From: an uncultured Neisseria sp. | GTDB taxonomy: Bacteria > Pseudomonadota > Gammaproteobacteria > Burkholderiales > Neisseriaceae | Assembly: GCA_927911515.1 (NCBI GenBank) | Contig: CAKMQH010000267.1 | Span: 1 to 5,015 of the forward strand | Reading direction: 5' to 3' | Length of the DNA: 5,015 nucleotides | The notes under the pieces: model-generated | Told to the model about the DNA's origin: nothing | The model's input: the letters and a program-made list of their open reading frames with translations, nothing else | The model's database searches: none | In this document: positions 1 to 5,015 of the stretch, piece after piece | How positions within the stretch are numbered: position 1 is the first letter of the stretch | How the letters are laid out: every line of letters begins with the position of its first letter | Program-made: the position numbers and the translations under genes

Positions 1-484
1 CAAAAATATTATTCTTGATATCTGTGTATTGTTCGAGGATACGAATAAGATTTTTCCTGTCAAAAACCTTGAACCCTTTATTTTCCACCCTTGTCAGACT
101 TGCTTTGTTTTCATTACCGGTTTTTATATAAATGCATACAATACTTTTACCTTCCGCCATTCTCTCCGCAGCCTCCTTATACCGGTTTAGCTGATTAGAA
201 TGCTCCTTAGTATTGGTTTTGTCTTCAATTACAATAAAATATCTATCATCCACTTCAGCCCATATATCAATATTTTCCCTTTGTCTTCCTGCTTTTACAG
301 AAGTAATTTTTTCATCAAAATTCGGGTATTGTGATTTGATTAATTCTGTAACAAATTCCCTTGCACATTCGTTCAAAGCTTTATCTTCCCCTTTGCATTC
401 CTCGTCGGCAAACATCAATAGCCAAGTAATAAAAGCATCCTGATTCAGCTCCTTAGTGGCAATATCAAAAATATTTGGTTTCAT
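1..484 (-). CDS. PD-(D/E)XK nuclease superfamily protein, N-terminal part (cut by window edge)
   Basis: An open frame of 161 codons starts with ATG at 484-482 and runs without a stop off the left edge, so the 3' end is missing. A ribosome site (AAGGG at 490-494 on the minus strand, five bases before the ATG) supports this start. The N-terminus reads MKPNIFDIATKELNQDAFI, an opening typical of PD-(D/E)XK-like families of the PDDEXK_4 type. The likely nuclease core is visible: Asp73 in NIDIW, then a beta-strand-like stretch ending in Glu87-Asp88-Lys89 (the E-x-K part of the motif), followed by the QLNRY helix (Gln98, Tyr102) that often accompanies it. Such proteins cut DNA or RNA in defence, restriction or repair, but the substrate cannot be told from the sequence. 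G+C is roughly one third by inspection, clearly below the neighbours, which suggests horizontal acquisition. It lies downstream of nnrD in the same direction, 70 bases away, with an imperfect hairpin between. No signal peptide or membrane segment is seen. The fold call is fairly firm; the biological role is unknown. Confidence 0.78.
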   Translation of the reverse strand, partial: MKPNIFDIATKELNQDAFITWLLMFADEECKGEDKALNECAREFVTELIKSQYPNFDEKITSVKAGRQRENIDIWAEVDDRYFIVIEDKTNTKEHSNQLNRYKEAAERMAEGKSIVCIYIKTGNENKASLTRVENKGFKVFDRKNLIRILEQYTDIKNNIF

Positions 485-515
485 TTTTTCCCTTTTTTAT
501 CTAATAACAACACAT

Positions 516-546
516 AGGTCGTCTGAAAGCCGTTTTCAGACGATCT
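516..546. terminator. Inverted DUS pair, weak terminator-like hairpin after nnrD
   Basis: An exact DUS at 516-527 faces a one-mismatch copy at 535-546 (complement AGATCGTCTGAA). The arms 516-528 and 534-546 form a 13-bp stem with one G-T wobble (518/544) and a five-base loop, GCCGT. It sits 9 bases past the nnrD stop. Neither strand has a clear T-tract after the stem, so termination may be partial and some nnrD transcript could continue into the nuclease-like gene. This is inference from structure. Confidence 0.6.
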
Positions 547-554
547 CCTTCTTC

Positions 555-1454
555 TCAATTTTTTGTTTTATCCGTCATCAGCCGGTTCCTCAACCATCTG
601 GCGGCGGGTGCAATTTCGCCTGCGAGCATACCGGCTTCCACGCCTGTCGAGTGTTTGATGACATCCGCCGCTGCGCCGTGCAACCATACGCCGGCGCATA
701 CGGCTTGGAACGGCGGAATGCCTTGCGCGAGCAGGCTGCCGATGATGCCGCTTAACACGTCGCCGCTGCCTGCGGTGGCAAGTCCGGCGTTGCCGCTTTG
801 GTTGGTATAGACTGTGCCGTCGGGCGCGGCGACCAGCGTGCGGTGTCCTTTTAGGACGCTTACGGCTTGGAACGTTGCGCTGATGGTTTGGACAGCGGAC
901 ATTCTATTTTGCTGGATGGCTTGTGTGGATGTACCGAGCAGGCGGGCGGCTTCGGCGGGGTGCGGGGTCAGAACCAGATTGCTGCGTTTTTGTGCAGCTT
1001 CGCGGGTTTCAGGATGCGACCTTGCCAGCAAAGTCAGTGCGTCGGCATCGAGCAGCAACGGCACGTCCTGATTTTGCGTCAACACGGTATTTAAGATTTG
1101 GTTGGCGGTTTCGTCCAAACCCATGCCGCAGCCGACCGCCCAAGCGCTGATGTCCGACCGTTTCAGCAAATCTTTGGCAGTCGCCAGCATGATTTCGGGG
1201 CGTTCGGGGATGACGGCGAAGGGCAAGGTGGTTTGATTGAAGCCCGCCCACACTTTGCCGCTGCCTTGATAAATCGCGGCGGTAGAAGCGAGTACCACGG
1301 CTCCGCTCATGCCCGATGCGCCGCCGACGACGGCGAGTGTGCCGTATGTCCCTTTGTGCGATTCTGCTTGGCGCGGGGTGAATACGTCGGGAAATTGCGA
1401 GGTCGTCTGAAAAAAATCGGGCGTATCGGGAAGCGTATAGGACGGGTTCATCAT
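555..1454 (-). CDS. nnrD: ADP/ATP-dependent NAD(P)H-hydrate dehydratase
   Basis: This 299-residue soluble protein belongs to the YjeF C-terminal/ribokinase-like family. It dehydrates the damaged S-form of NAD(P)H hydrate back to NAD(P)H using a nucleotide cofactor. Family blocks appear in order: HKGTYGTLAVVGGASGMSGA (about 33-52), LLLDADAL (133-140), LTPHPAEAARLLG (162-174), LKGHRT (201-206) and the nucleotide-binding/catalytic block NAGLATAGSGDVLSGI (222-237), with Asp232 as the expected catalytic base. There is no N-terminal epimerase (NnrE) domain, so this is the stand-alone form and not the fused YjeF type. ATG at 1454 is chosen because an AGG lies seven bases upstream; TTG at 1457 and ATG at 1451 are also possible. 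Residues 1-28 are variable, and codons 15-19 contain a complete DUS. The gene diverges from the cytochrome b gene. A TATTTT box (1474-1479, minus strand) could be its -10 element, but no good -35 is seen. Confidence 0.93.
   Translation of the reverse strand: MMNPSYTLPDTPDFFQTTSQFPDVFTPRQAESHKGTYGTLAVVGGASGMSGAVVLASTAAIYQGSGKVWAGFNQTTLPFAVIPERPEIMLATAKDLLKRSDISAWAVGCGMGLDETANQILNTVLTQNQDVPLLLDADALTLLARSHPETREAAQKRSNLVLTPHPAEAARLLGTSTQAIQQNRMSAVQTISATFQAVSVLKGHRTLVAAPDGTVYTNQSGNAGLATAGSGDVLSGIIGSLLAQGIPPFQAVCAGVWLHGAAADVIKHSTGVEAGMLAGEIAPAARWLRNRLMTDKTKN
1400..1411 (+). other. DNA uptake sequence inside nnrD coding region
   Basis: An exact AGGTCGTCTGAA on the plus strand. On the coding (minus) strand it spans the codons for Phe15 to Ser19 of NnrD, in the poorly conserved N-terminal segment ahead of the conserved domain. 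It is a single copy with no inverted partner nearby, so it acts only as an uptake signal and not as a terminator. Confidence 0.9.
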
Positions 1455-1493
1455 CAATCTGCCTGAGTTTGGTAAAATAGCGGATGCGTGGCG

Positions 1494-1518
1494 AAAAGAG
1501 GATGAAATGCCCTCTTTT
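1494..1518. repeat. Perfect 8-bp inverted repeat between divergent genes
   Basis: AAAAGAGG at 1494-1501 is perfectly mirrored by CCTCTTTT at 1511-1518 with a nine-base loop. It lies in the 134-base gap between nnrD and the cytochrome b gene. It could be an operator or a small hairpin in a leader transcript. With T-runs on one arm of each strand it resembles a short bidirectional terminator, but the stem is short and no gene ends here. Confidence 0.45.
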
Positions 1519-1529
1519 ATCGACTGTTG

Positions 1530-1557
1530 TTTTCACGATTCTACCGCCCCGTATAGG
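1530..1557 (+). promoter_or_regulatory. Possible sigma-70 promoter of the cytochrome b gene
   Basis: TTTTCA (1530-1535, four of six to TTGACA), a 16-base spacer, then TATAGG (1552-1557, four of six to TATAAT). Initiation near 1564 would give a leader of about 25 bases that includes the ribosome site AAGGA at 1577-1581. Both boxes are imperfect, so this is only a candidate. Confidence 0.3.
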
Positions 1558-1588
1558 AACACTACAACCGCACAACAAGGAATATTTA

Positions 1589-2248
1589 ATGAAACAAAAA
1601 GTCAAAGTCTGGGATTTGCCAACGCGCCTGTTTCACTGGCTCTTGGTATTGTCGGTCGGATTTATGTGGTACAGCGCGCAGGCAGGCGGCGGGATGCTGG
1701 TTTGGCACTTGCGCTGCGGTCTGCTGATCGTCGGACTGATTATCTTCCGCCTGTGTTGGGGCTTGTGGGGCAGCGATACGGCTCGGTTTGCACAATTCGT
1801 GCGCGGTCCGTCATCCATCCGCCGCTACCTGCAAGGCAGCCTGACGGAAAACGAACAGCCCGGACACAACCCTTTGGGCGCGCTGATGGTCATCGCGCTG
1901 ATTGCGGCAGTCTTGCTGCAAGTAGCGACGGGCTTGTTTGCCGCCGATGAAAACACGTTTACCGACAGCGGCTATCTGAACCATTTGGTCAGCTCGGACA
2001 CAGGCAGCCTGATGCGCAAAATCCACGTCAACTTCTTCAACCTGCTGGCGGCATTGGCAGGATTACACATCGTCACGGTCTTGGCGTATAAGTTTTTGAA
2101 GAAAAAAGATTTGATCCACCCGATGATCAGCGGCAACAAGCATATCGAAGGGCAAACCGTTGCCTTGAAATTTGCTTCCTCTGCCAAACTGATTGCCGCC
2201 TTAGTAGTCGCAGTAGCGGCGGTGGCTGCGATTTTGATGTTGAAATAA
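1589..2248 (+). CDS. Cytochrome b561-type membrane haem protein
   Basis: This 219-residue integral membrane protein belongs to the bacterial cytochrome b561/Ni-hydrogenase b subunit superfamily, which passes electrons between the quinone pool and a partner through b-type haems in the inner membrane. It opens with the family signature VWDLPTRLFHW (7-17). Membrane segments fall at about 11-28, 37-59, 97-117, 148-170 and 199-217. Histidines in or near helices are the likely haem ligands: His16 and His40 (WHLRCG) on the first two helices, His146 (KIHVNFFN) and His160 (GLHIVTVL) around the fourth. A basic KKKDLIHPMISGNK loop (171-184) precedes a fifth helix that the four-helix members lack. ATG at 1589 is chosen for the AAGGA eight bases before it and because the protein then starts at the conserved domain; the frame stays open upstream to 1484 but encodes nothing family-like. 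No cytochrome c or enzyme partner is adjacent, so its redox partner is unknown. Confidence 0.9.
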   Translation: MKQKVKVWDLPTRLFHWLLVLSVGFMWYSAQAGGGMLVWHLRCGLLIVGLIIFRLCWGLWGSDTARFAQFVRGPSSIRRYLQGSLTENEQPGHNPLGALMVIALIAAVLLQVATGLFAADENTFTDSGYLNHLVSSDTGSLMRKIHVNFFNLLAALAGLHIVTVLAYKFLKKKDLIHPMISGNKHIEGQTVALKFASSAKLIAALVVAVAAVAAILMLK

Positions 2249-2265
2249 CAATTTGGACAAATAGA

Positions 2266-2309
2266 AAAAGGTCGTCTGAAACGGCAATTCCGTTTTCAGA
2301 CGACCTTTT
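2266..2309. terminator. Bidirectional DUS hairpin terminator between convergent genes
   Basis: Exact DUS at 2269-2280 (+) and 2295-2306 (-) form a long stem: 2266-2281 pairs with 2294-2309, then CGG (2282-2284) pairs with CCG (2290-2292) past a single bulged T at 2293, leaving the loop CAATT. T-rich runs follow the stem on both strands. It lies 17 bases after the cytochrome b stop and 14 bases after the aspA stop, so it can end both convergent transcripts. Confidence 0.92.
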
Positions 2310-2323
2310 CTTTATGCCCTATC

Positions 2324-3721
2324 TTACAAATGCGGGTTCATCAGGTTTTCGGGCGACAGAATGCGGTCGAGTTCCGCTTCGCTCAAGAGGCCGCGTTCGA
2401 GCACGACTTCGCGCACGCCTTTGCCGGTTTGGGCGCAGATTTTGCCGACCAAATCGCCGTTGCCGTGTCCGATATACGGGTTCAGGTAAGTGACCAGGCC
2501 GATGGAGTTGAACACATAACGTTCGCAGATTTCGCGGTTGACGGTAATGCCTTTGACGCATTTTTCGGCAAGGTTTACCGCTGCGTTGCCCAAGAGGGAG
2601 ATGGTTTCAAACATACATTGCGCGATGACCGGCTCCATCACGTTTAATTGCAACTGCCCCGCTTCGGCGGCGAAGGTGATGGTGGTGTCGTTGCCGATGA
2701 CTTTGAAGCAGACTTGGTTGACCACTTCGGGAATCACGGGATTGACTTTGGCGGGCATAATTGACGAGCCTGCCTGCATTTCCGGCAGGTTAATCTCTTT
2801 CAAACCGGCGCGCGGACCGGACGACAAGAGGCGCAAGTCGTTACAGATTTTCGATAATTTAACCGCCGTGCGCTTCAATGCGCCGTGTACCATCACATAC
2901 GCGCCGCAATCTGAAGTCGCTTCAATCAGGTTTTCGGTCAGTTTGCAATCCAAGCCGCTGACTTCGGACAATTTTTTCACCGCCAAAGCCGCGTAGCCTT
3001 TCGGCGTGTTCACACCCGTGCCGATGGCGGTTGCGCCCAAGTTGACTTCCAACAGCAAGGCGCGCGTGCGGTTCAGATTCACAATCTCTTCTTCCAGCAA
3101 TACTTGGAAAGATTGGAACTCCTGCCCCGCCGTCATCGGCACGGCATCTTGAAGCTGGGTACGCCCCATTTTCAAAACATCCTTAAACTCATCGGCTTTG
3201 GCGGCAAACGCGTCTTTCAACAACGCCAGTTTTTCCAGCAGGCCGCCGACGCTGTAATACACCGCCAGCCTGAAGCCGGTCGGATACGCGTCGTTGGTGG
3301 ACTGGCTGGCGTTCACATGGTCCATCGGATTGACAATGTCGTAGCGGCCTTTCTCGTAGCCCAATATTTCCAGAGCAAGGTTGGCGATGACTTCGTTGGT
3401 GTTCATGTTGACCGAAGTCCCCGCGCCGCCCTGATATACATCGGACGGGAATTGGTCGAGGCAGCGGCCTTTGAGCAATACTTCATCGCAAGCCTTCTCA
3501 ATGGCGGCAGCAATTTCTGGCTTCACTGCGCCCAATTCGCCGTTTGCCTGCGCGGTCGCTTTTTTCACCATCACCATGCTGCGGACGAACTGCGGCACAT
3601 CGGAAATTTTTTGATTGGAAATTTTAAAGTTTTCCACCGCGCGCAAAGTATGGATACCCCAATACGCCTCGGCGGGGATTTCGCGGTCGCCCAGCAAATC
3701 GTGTTCGATACGGACAGTCAT
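2324..3721 (-). CDS. aspA: Aspartate ammonia-lyase (aspartase)
   Basis: This 465-residue cytosolic enzyme reversibly converts L-aspartate to fumarate and ammonia, linking amino-acid catabolism to the TCA cycle and fumarate respiration. It belongs to the aspartase/fumarase C superfamily, whose members are homotetramers with active sites built from several subunits. Visible motifs are GTSVNMNTNE (101-110), SQSTNDAYPT (139-148), GRTQLQDAVPMT (186-197) and the mobile-loop signature GSSIMPAKVNP (318-328), where Ser319 is the expected catalytic base by comparison with Bacillus AspB. Gln189 in TQLQDA, where fumarase C has His, supports aspartase over fumarase. Length is close to the usual 468-478 residues, and the protein appears complete. 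The start at 3721 has an AAGG eight bases upstream. The gene is monocistronic here, convergent with the cytochrome b gene and separated from the transporter gene behind it by a hairpin. Confidence 0.97.
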   Translation of the reverse strand: MTVRIEHDLLGDREIPAEAYWGIHTLRAVENFKISNQKISDVPQFVRSMVMVKKATAQANGELGAVKPEIAAAIEKACDEVLLKGRCLDQFPSDVYQGGAGTSVNMNTNEVIANLALEILGYEKGRYDIVNPMDHVNASQSTNDAYPTGFRLAVYYSVGGLLEKLALLKDAFAAKADEFKDVLKMGRTQLQDAVPMTAGQEFQSFQVLLEEEIVNLNRTRALLLEVNLGATAIGTGVNTPKGYAALAVKKLSEVSGLDCKLTENLIEATSDCGAYVMVHGALKRTAVKLSKICNDLRLLSSGPRAGLKEINLPEMQAGSSIMPAKVNPVIPEVVNQVCFKVIGNDTTITFAAEAGQLQLNVMEPVIAQCMFETISLLGNAAVNLAEKCVKGITVNREICERYVFNSIGLVTYLNPYIGHGNGDLVGKICAQTGKGVREVVLERGLLSEAELDRILSPENLMNPHL

Positions 3722-3754
3722 TTCTCTTACCTTCTCATTCGTTGGTTTATCAAG

Positions 3755-3781
3755 TAATGTGCATATGCAGGCGGAACATTA
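3755..3781. repeat. Palindromic cluster in the aspA upstream region
   Basis: TGCATATGCA (3760-3769) is a perfect 10-bp palindrome. Overlapping it, TAATGT at 3755-3760 is mirrored by ACATTA at 3776-3781. The cluster lies 34-60 bases before the aspA start, at or just after the predicted start of transcription, and could be an operator or a 5'-leader structure. No known regulator box was recognised. Confidence 0.4.
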
Positions 3782-3804
3782 GACCGTTTTGCATGGGTTG
3801 TCTA
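3778..3804 (-). promoter_or_regulatory. Possible sigma-70 promoter of aspA
   Basis: On the minus strand TAGACA (3799-3804, five of six to TTGACA) is followed after 15 bases by TCTAAT (3778-3783, five of six to TATAAT). The spacer is shorter than the optimum of 17. Initiation near 3771 would give a leader of about 50 bases. Confidence 0.38.
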
Positions 3805-3856
3805 GCTGCAAATGCGCCGTTGTTATCAAAGCAGGAAAAACACTCCCACCCGAAAG

Positions 3857-3896
3857 GTAAAAGGTCGTCTGAAACCTTTTTCAGATGACCTTTTAC
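3857..3896. terminator. DUS hairpin terminator of the EamA-family transporter gene
   Basis: A DUS at 3862-3873 (+) and a one-mismatch copy at 3880-3891 (complement AGGTCATCTGAA) extend into an 18-bp stem, 3857-3874 with 3879-3896. The stem has one G-T wobble (3867/3886) and the four-base loop CCTT. It begins four bases after the transporter stop codon. The minus-strand arm ends in TTTTAC and is followed by another short T-run, so it should end that transcript and insulate aspA. Confidence 0.85.
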
Positions 3897-3900
3897 ATAT

Positions 3901-4776
3901 TTACATCCCGATAAGTCCGCGTATCTGCGGCCAGTAAAACAAACAAGCGATGGCGCAGACGGCAACGCTGATGCCTGCGGCGTTGATGCTGCTGATTTTC
4001 TCTTTAAACGCCATCGCACCGACCAGCGTACCCAAGACGATGACGCCGATGTTCATGCCTGCGAAGACCAGCGTCGGGTTGTCTTTCATCATTTGGTGGG
4101 CGGTAATGTAGGTAACGATGTTGGCGAAGTTCAAGCCGCCCAAGATGATGCCGCCGATTACGCCTTCTTTCGTCCATTTGGTCGATTGGGAGAAAAGGTA
4201 GCCGAACATCAAAATACCGGCGAGGCCGAAGGCGACCAAGAGGTTGCCGGAAAACGCCGTACCGCTTTTGGCGAGCTGTTTGAAGAGGATGTCGATGATG
4301 CCGTAGCCCGCCCAAACTCCTGCGAGCAACATGATTTGCGTACCCAATCCGCCCGATTTCTTGCCGCCGTCGGCTTTCCACAACAGGCAGAACAAAGCCA
4401 CAAACGCCAAAGCGATGCCTATCAGCCGCCCTTCGGTCAACGCCTCGCCAAAAATGACGAACGCGGAAATAATCGGCAATATCAAAGACAAACGTTGCGC
4501 CGCATCGGACTTGACGATACCCGCCGCATCAACCGCCTTGCCCATAATCACAAACACCGAAGGCAACAACACGCCCAGCGCGCCAAACAGCCACCAAGTC
4601 GGCAAAAAGGCTTTCGGGTTGCTCAAATCGGGTTTCAACACCAAAGCTGTCAACGCTACTGCGACGATGTAGTTCACCGCCACCGCCTGCGTGACGTCGA
4701 TTTTGTTCTTACGCGCCAATTTGAGCAATACCGATACAGACACGCTGCACAGTATGCTTGCCAATAAATAAATCAT
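3901..4776 (-). CDS. EamA/DMT-superfamily transporter
   Basis: This 291-residue inner-membrane protein has the ten-helix, two-repeat layout of EamA-type drug/metabolite transporters. Predicted helices lie at about 2-20, 30-47, 61-79, 95-110, 116-133, 147-167, 176-195, 205-223, 234-256 and 263-281. Family hallmarks include the FGEALTEGRLIGIALAF segment at the helix 4/5 junction (109-125) and its counterpart AFKEKISSINAAGISVAV in the second half (256-273). A hydrophilic linker with KADGGKKSGG (134-143) separates the halves. Members move small organic compounds such as amino acids, sugars or their derivatives; the substrate cannot be inferred here. The start at 4776 has an AAAGGA ribosome site about six bases upstream. 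It is a single-gene unit whose leader holds two DUS and then the end of an insertion sequence, so part of its original upstream region may have been displaced. Confidence 0.9.
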   Translation of the reverse strand: MIYLLASILCSVSVSVLLKLARKNKIDVTQAVAVNYIVAVALTALVLKPDLSNPKAFLPTWWLFGALGVLLPSVFVIMGKAVDAAGIVKSDAAQRLSLILPIISAFVIFGEALTEGRLIGIALAFVALFCLLWKADGGKKSGGLGTQIMLLAGVWAGYGIIDILFKQLAKSGTAFSGNLLVAFGLAGILMFGYLFSQSTKWTKEGVIGGIILGGLNFANIVTYITAHQMMKDNPTLVFAGMNIGVIVLGTLVGAMAFKEKISSINAAGISVAVCAIACLFYWPQIRGLIGM

Positions 4777-4817
4777 GTTTTTCCTTTGATTAAGTGTGTC
4801 GGATGCACCGGACAGAT

Positions 4818-4829
4818 TTCAGACGACCT
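4818..4829 (-). other. DNA uptake sequence in the transporter leader
   Basis: An exact DUS (AGGTCGTCTGAA on the minus strand) 42 bases before the transporter ATG. It has no inverted partner, so it is not a terminator. Confidence 0.88.
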
Positions 4830-4884
4830 TGTTTGTGTCCTGTTTTTCTATTTAGTTTCCCGCAAACGACCCCTATAAAAAACT

Positions 4885-4896
4885 TTCAGACGACCT
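4885..4896 (-). other. Second DNA uptake sequence, same orientation, beside the IS end
   Basis: An exact DUS on the minus strand, 67 bases from the copy at 4818 and in the same orientation. It lies only about 10-20 bases from the likely terminus of the insertion sequence. Confidence 0.88.
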
Positions 4897-4945
4897 TGGA
4901 TTCGGATTTCAAGTGCAACACTAGTGTATCAGTGGTTGAACAGAT

Positions 4946-5015
4946 TCAGAATAAAACACTTGGCGTTTCGTAGCCAAGTGTTTTTCTTGGCCGGTGGTTC
5001 AACTCATCTTGAACC
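4946..5015 (-). CDS. IS30-family transposase, C-terminal end (cut by window edge)
   Basis: The last 22 codons plus a TGA stop (4946-4948) enter from the right edge. They read VQDELNHRPRKTLGYETP followed by SVLF, matching the LNxRPRKxLGYxTPxEVF ending typical of IS30 transposases. The catalytic DDE domain would lie upstream, beyond the window. Proline-serine-valine replaces the more common PxEVF, so the final residues are slightly unusual. Whether the full gene is intact cannot be judged. Confidence 0.82.
   Translation of the reverse strand, partial: VQDELNHRPRKTLGYETPSVLF
4953..4984. terminator. Hairpin terminator overlapping the transposase 3' end
   Basis: AAAACACTTGGC (4953-4964) pairs perfectly with GCCAAGTGTTTT (4973-4984), a 12-bp stem with the eight-base loop GTTTCGTA. 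T-runs follow on both strands. The whole stem-loop lies within the last transposase codons, before the TGA at 4946-4948. It would end the transposase message and also block transcription entering the element from the transporter side. Confidence 0.8.

Larger units (their letters stand above)
4906..5015 (-). mobile_element. IS30-family insertion sequence, transposase 3' end only
   Basis: The right edge holds the distal end of an IS30-family element, recognised from the conserved transposase C-terminus on the minus strand. The sequence CAAGTGCAACACTAGTG around 4910-4926 looks like an IS30-type terminal repeat and includes the perfect palindrome ACACTAGTGT (4918-4927). The exact terminus is not fixed: it lies between the DUS ending at 4896 and the transposase stop at 4948, most likely near 4906-4915. 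The rest of the element, its other terminal repeat and the target duplication are outside the window. Confidence 0.72.

Noticed and set aside
213..443. Plus-strand open frame of 76 codons
   Set aside because: It is antisense to the nuclease-like gene, which has a ribosome site and recognisable motifs; this frame has neither.
1484..1588. Upstream in-frame extension of the cytochrome b gene (ATG at 1484 or 1502)
   Set aside because: The added 35 residues match nothing in the family and neither ATG has a properly spaced ribosome site, whereas ATG 1589 does.
1009..1605. Minus-strand open frame of 198 codons overlapping nnrD
   Set aside because: Arginine-rich out-of-frame reading of nnrD that also crosses the cytochrome b start; no family resemblance.
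3104..3757. Plus-strand open frame of 217 codons
   Set aside because: Antisense shadow of aspA, histidine- and arginine-rich, a by-product of the strong third-position GC bias of aspA.
3741..3830. FNR-like sites (TTGAT half-sites) upstream of aspA
   Set aside because: Only isolated half-sites occur; none has the TTGAT-N4-ATCAA spacing.
3750..4019. Minus-strand open frame of 89 codons between the transporter and aspA
   Set aside because: It overlaps the transporter 3' end in another frame and reads straight through the DUS hairpin; no ribosome site or family match.
4093..4767. Plus-strand open frame of 224 codons
   Set aside because: Antisense shadow of the transporter gene; polar, glutamine- and arginine-rich, with no recognisable domain.

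Overview
The window looks like chromosomal DNA of a commensal Neisseria. The main evidence is nine copies of the 12-mer AGGTCGTCTGAA or its complement (seven exact, two with one mismatch). This is the variant DNA uptake sequence (DUS) dialect associated with the N. mucosa/sicca group, not the ATGCCGTCTGAA form of N. meningitidis and N. gonorrhoeae. Genus is well supported by this and by the proteins; species is inference.

Layout, left to right. (1) Bases 1-484, minus strand: the 5' part of an AT-rich gene, cut by the window edge, encoding a PD-(D/E)XK-type nuclease-like protein. It contrasts with the GC-rich housekeeping genes beside it and is the best candidate for accessory or defence-related DNA. 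(2) 555-1454, minus: nnrD, a stand-alone NAD(P)H-hydrate dehydratase for nicotinamide nucleotide repair, carrying one DUS inside its coding sequence. (3) 1589-2248, plus, divergent from nnrD: a membrane cytochrome b561-type haem protein. (4) 2324-3721, minus, convergent with the cytochrome gene across a strong DUS hairpin terminator: aspA, aspartate ammonia-lyase. (5) 3901-4776, minus: a ten-helix EamA/DMT-family transporter, ending in another DUS hairpin. (6) 4777-4905: a leader region with two DUS in the same orientation. (7) About 4906-5015: one end of an IS30-family insertion sequence, with the last 22 codons of its transposase on the minus strand and a terminator hairpin that overlaps that coding end.

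The four complete genes do not form an operon. Each is a separate unit, and most units are separated by DUS inverted pairs. They are unlinked housekeeping functions: cofactor repair, electron transfer, aspartate deamination to fumarate plus ammonia, and small-metabolite transport. The two edges are the accessory parts: a putative nuclease gene on the left and an insertion sequence on the right. No gene-free stretch exceeds 300 bases. No rRNA, tRNA, CRISPR array or recognisable riboswitch was seen.
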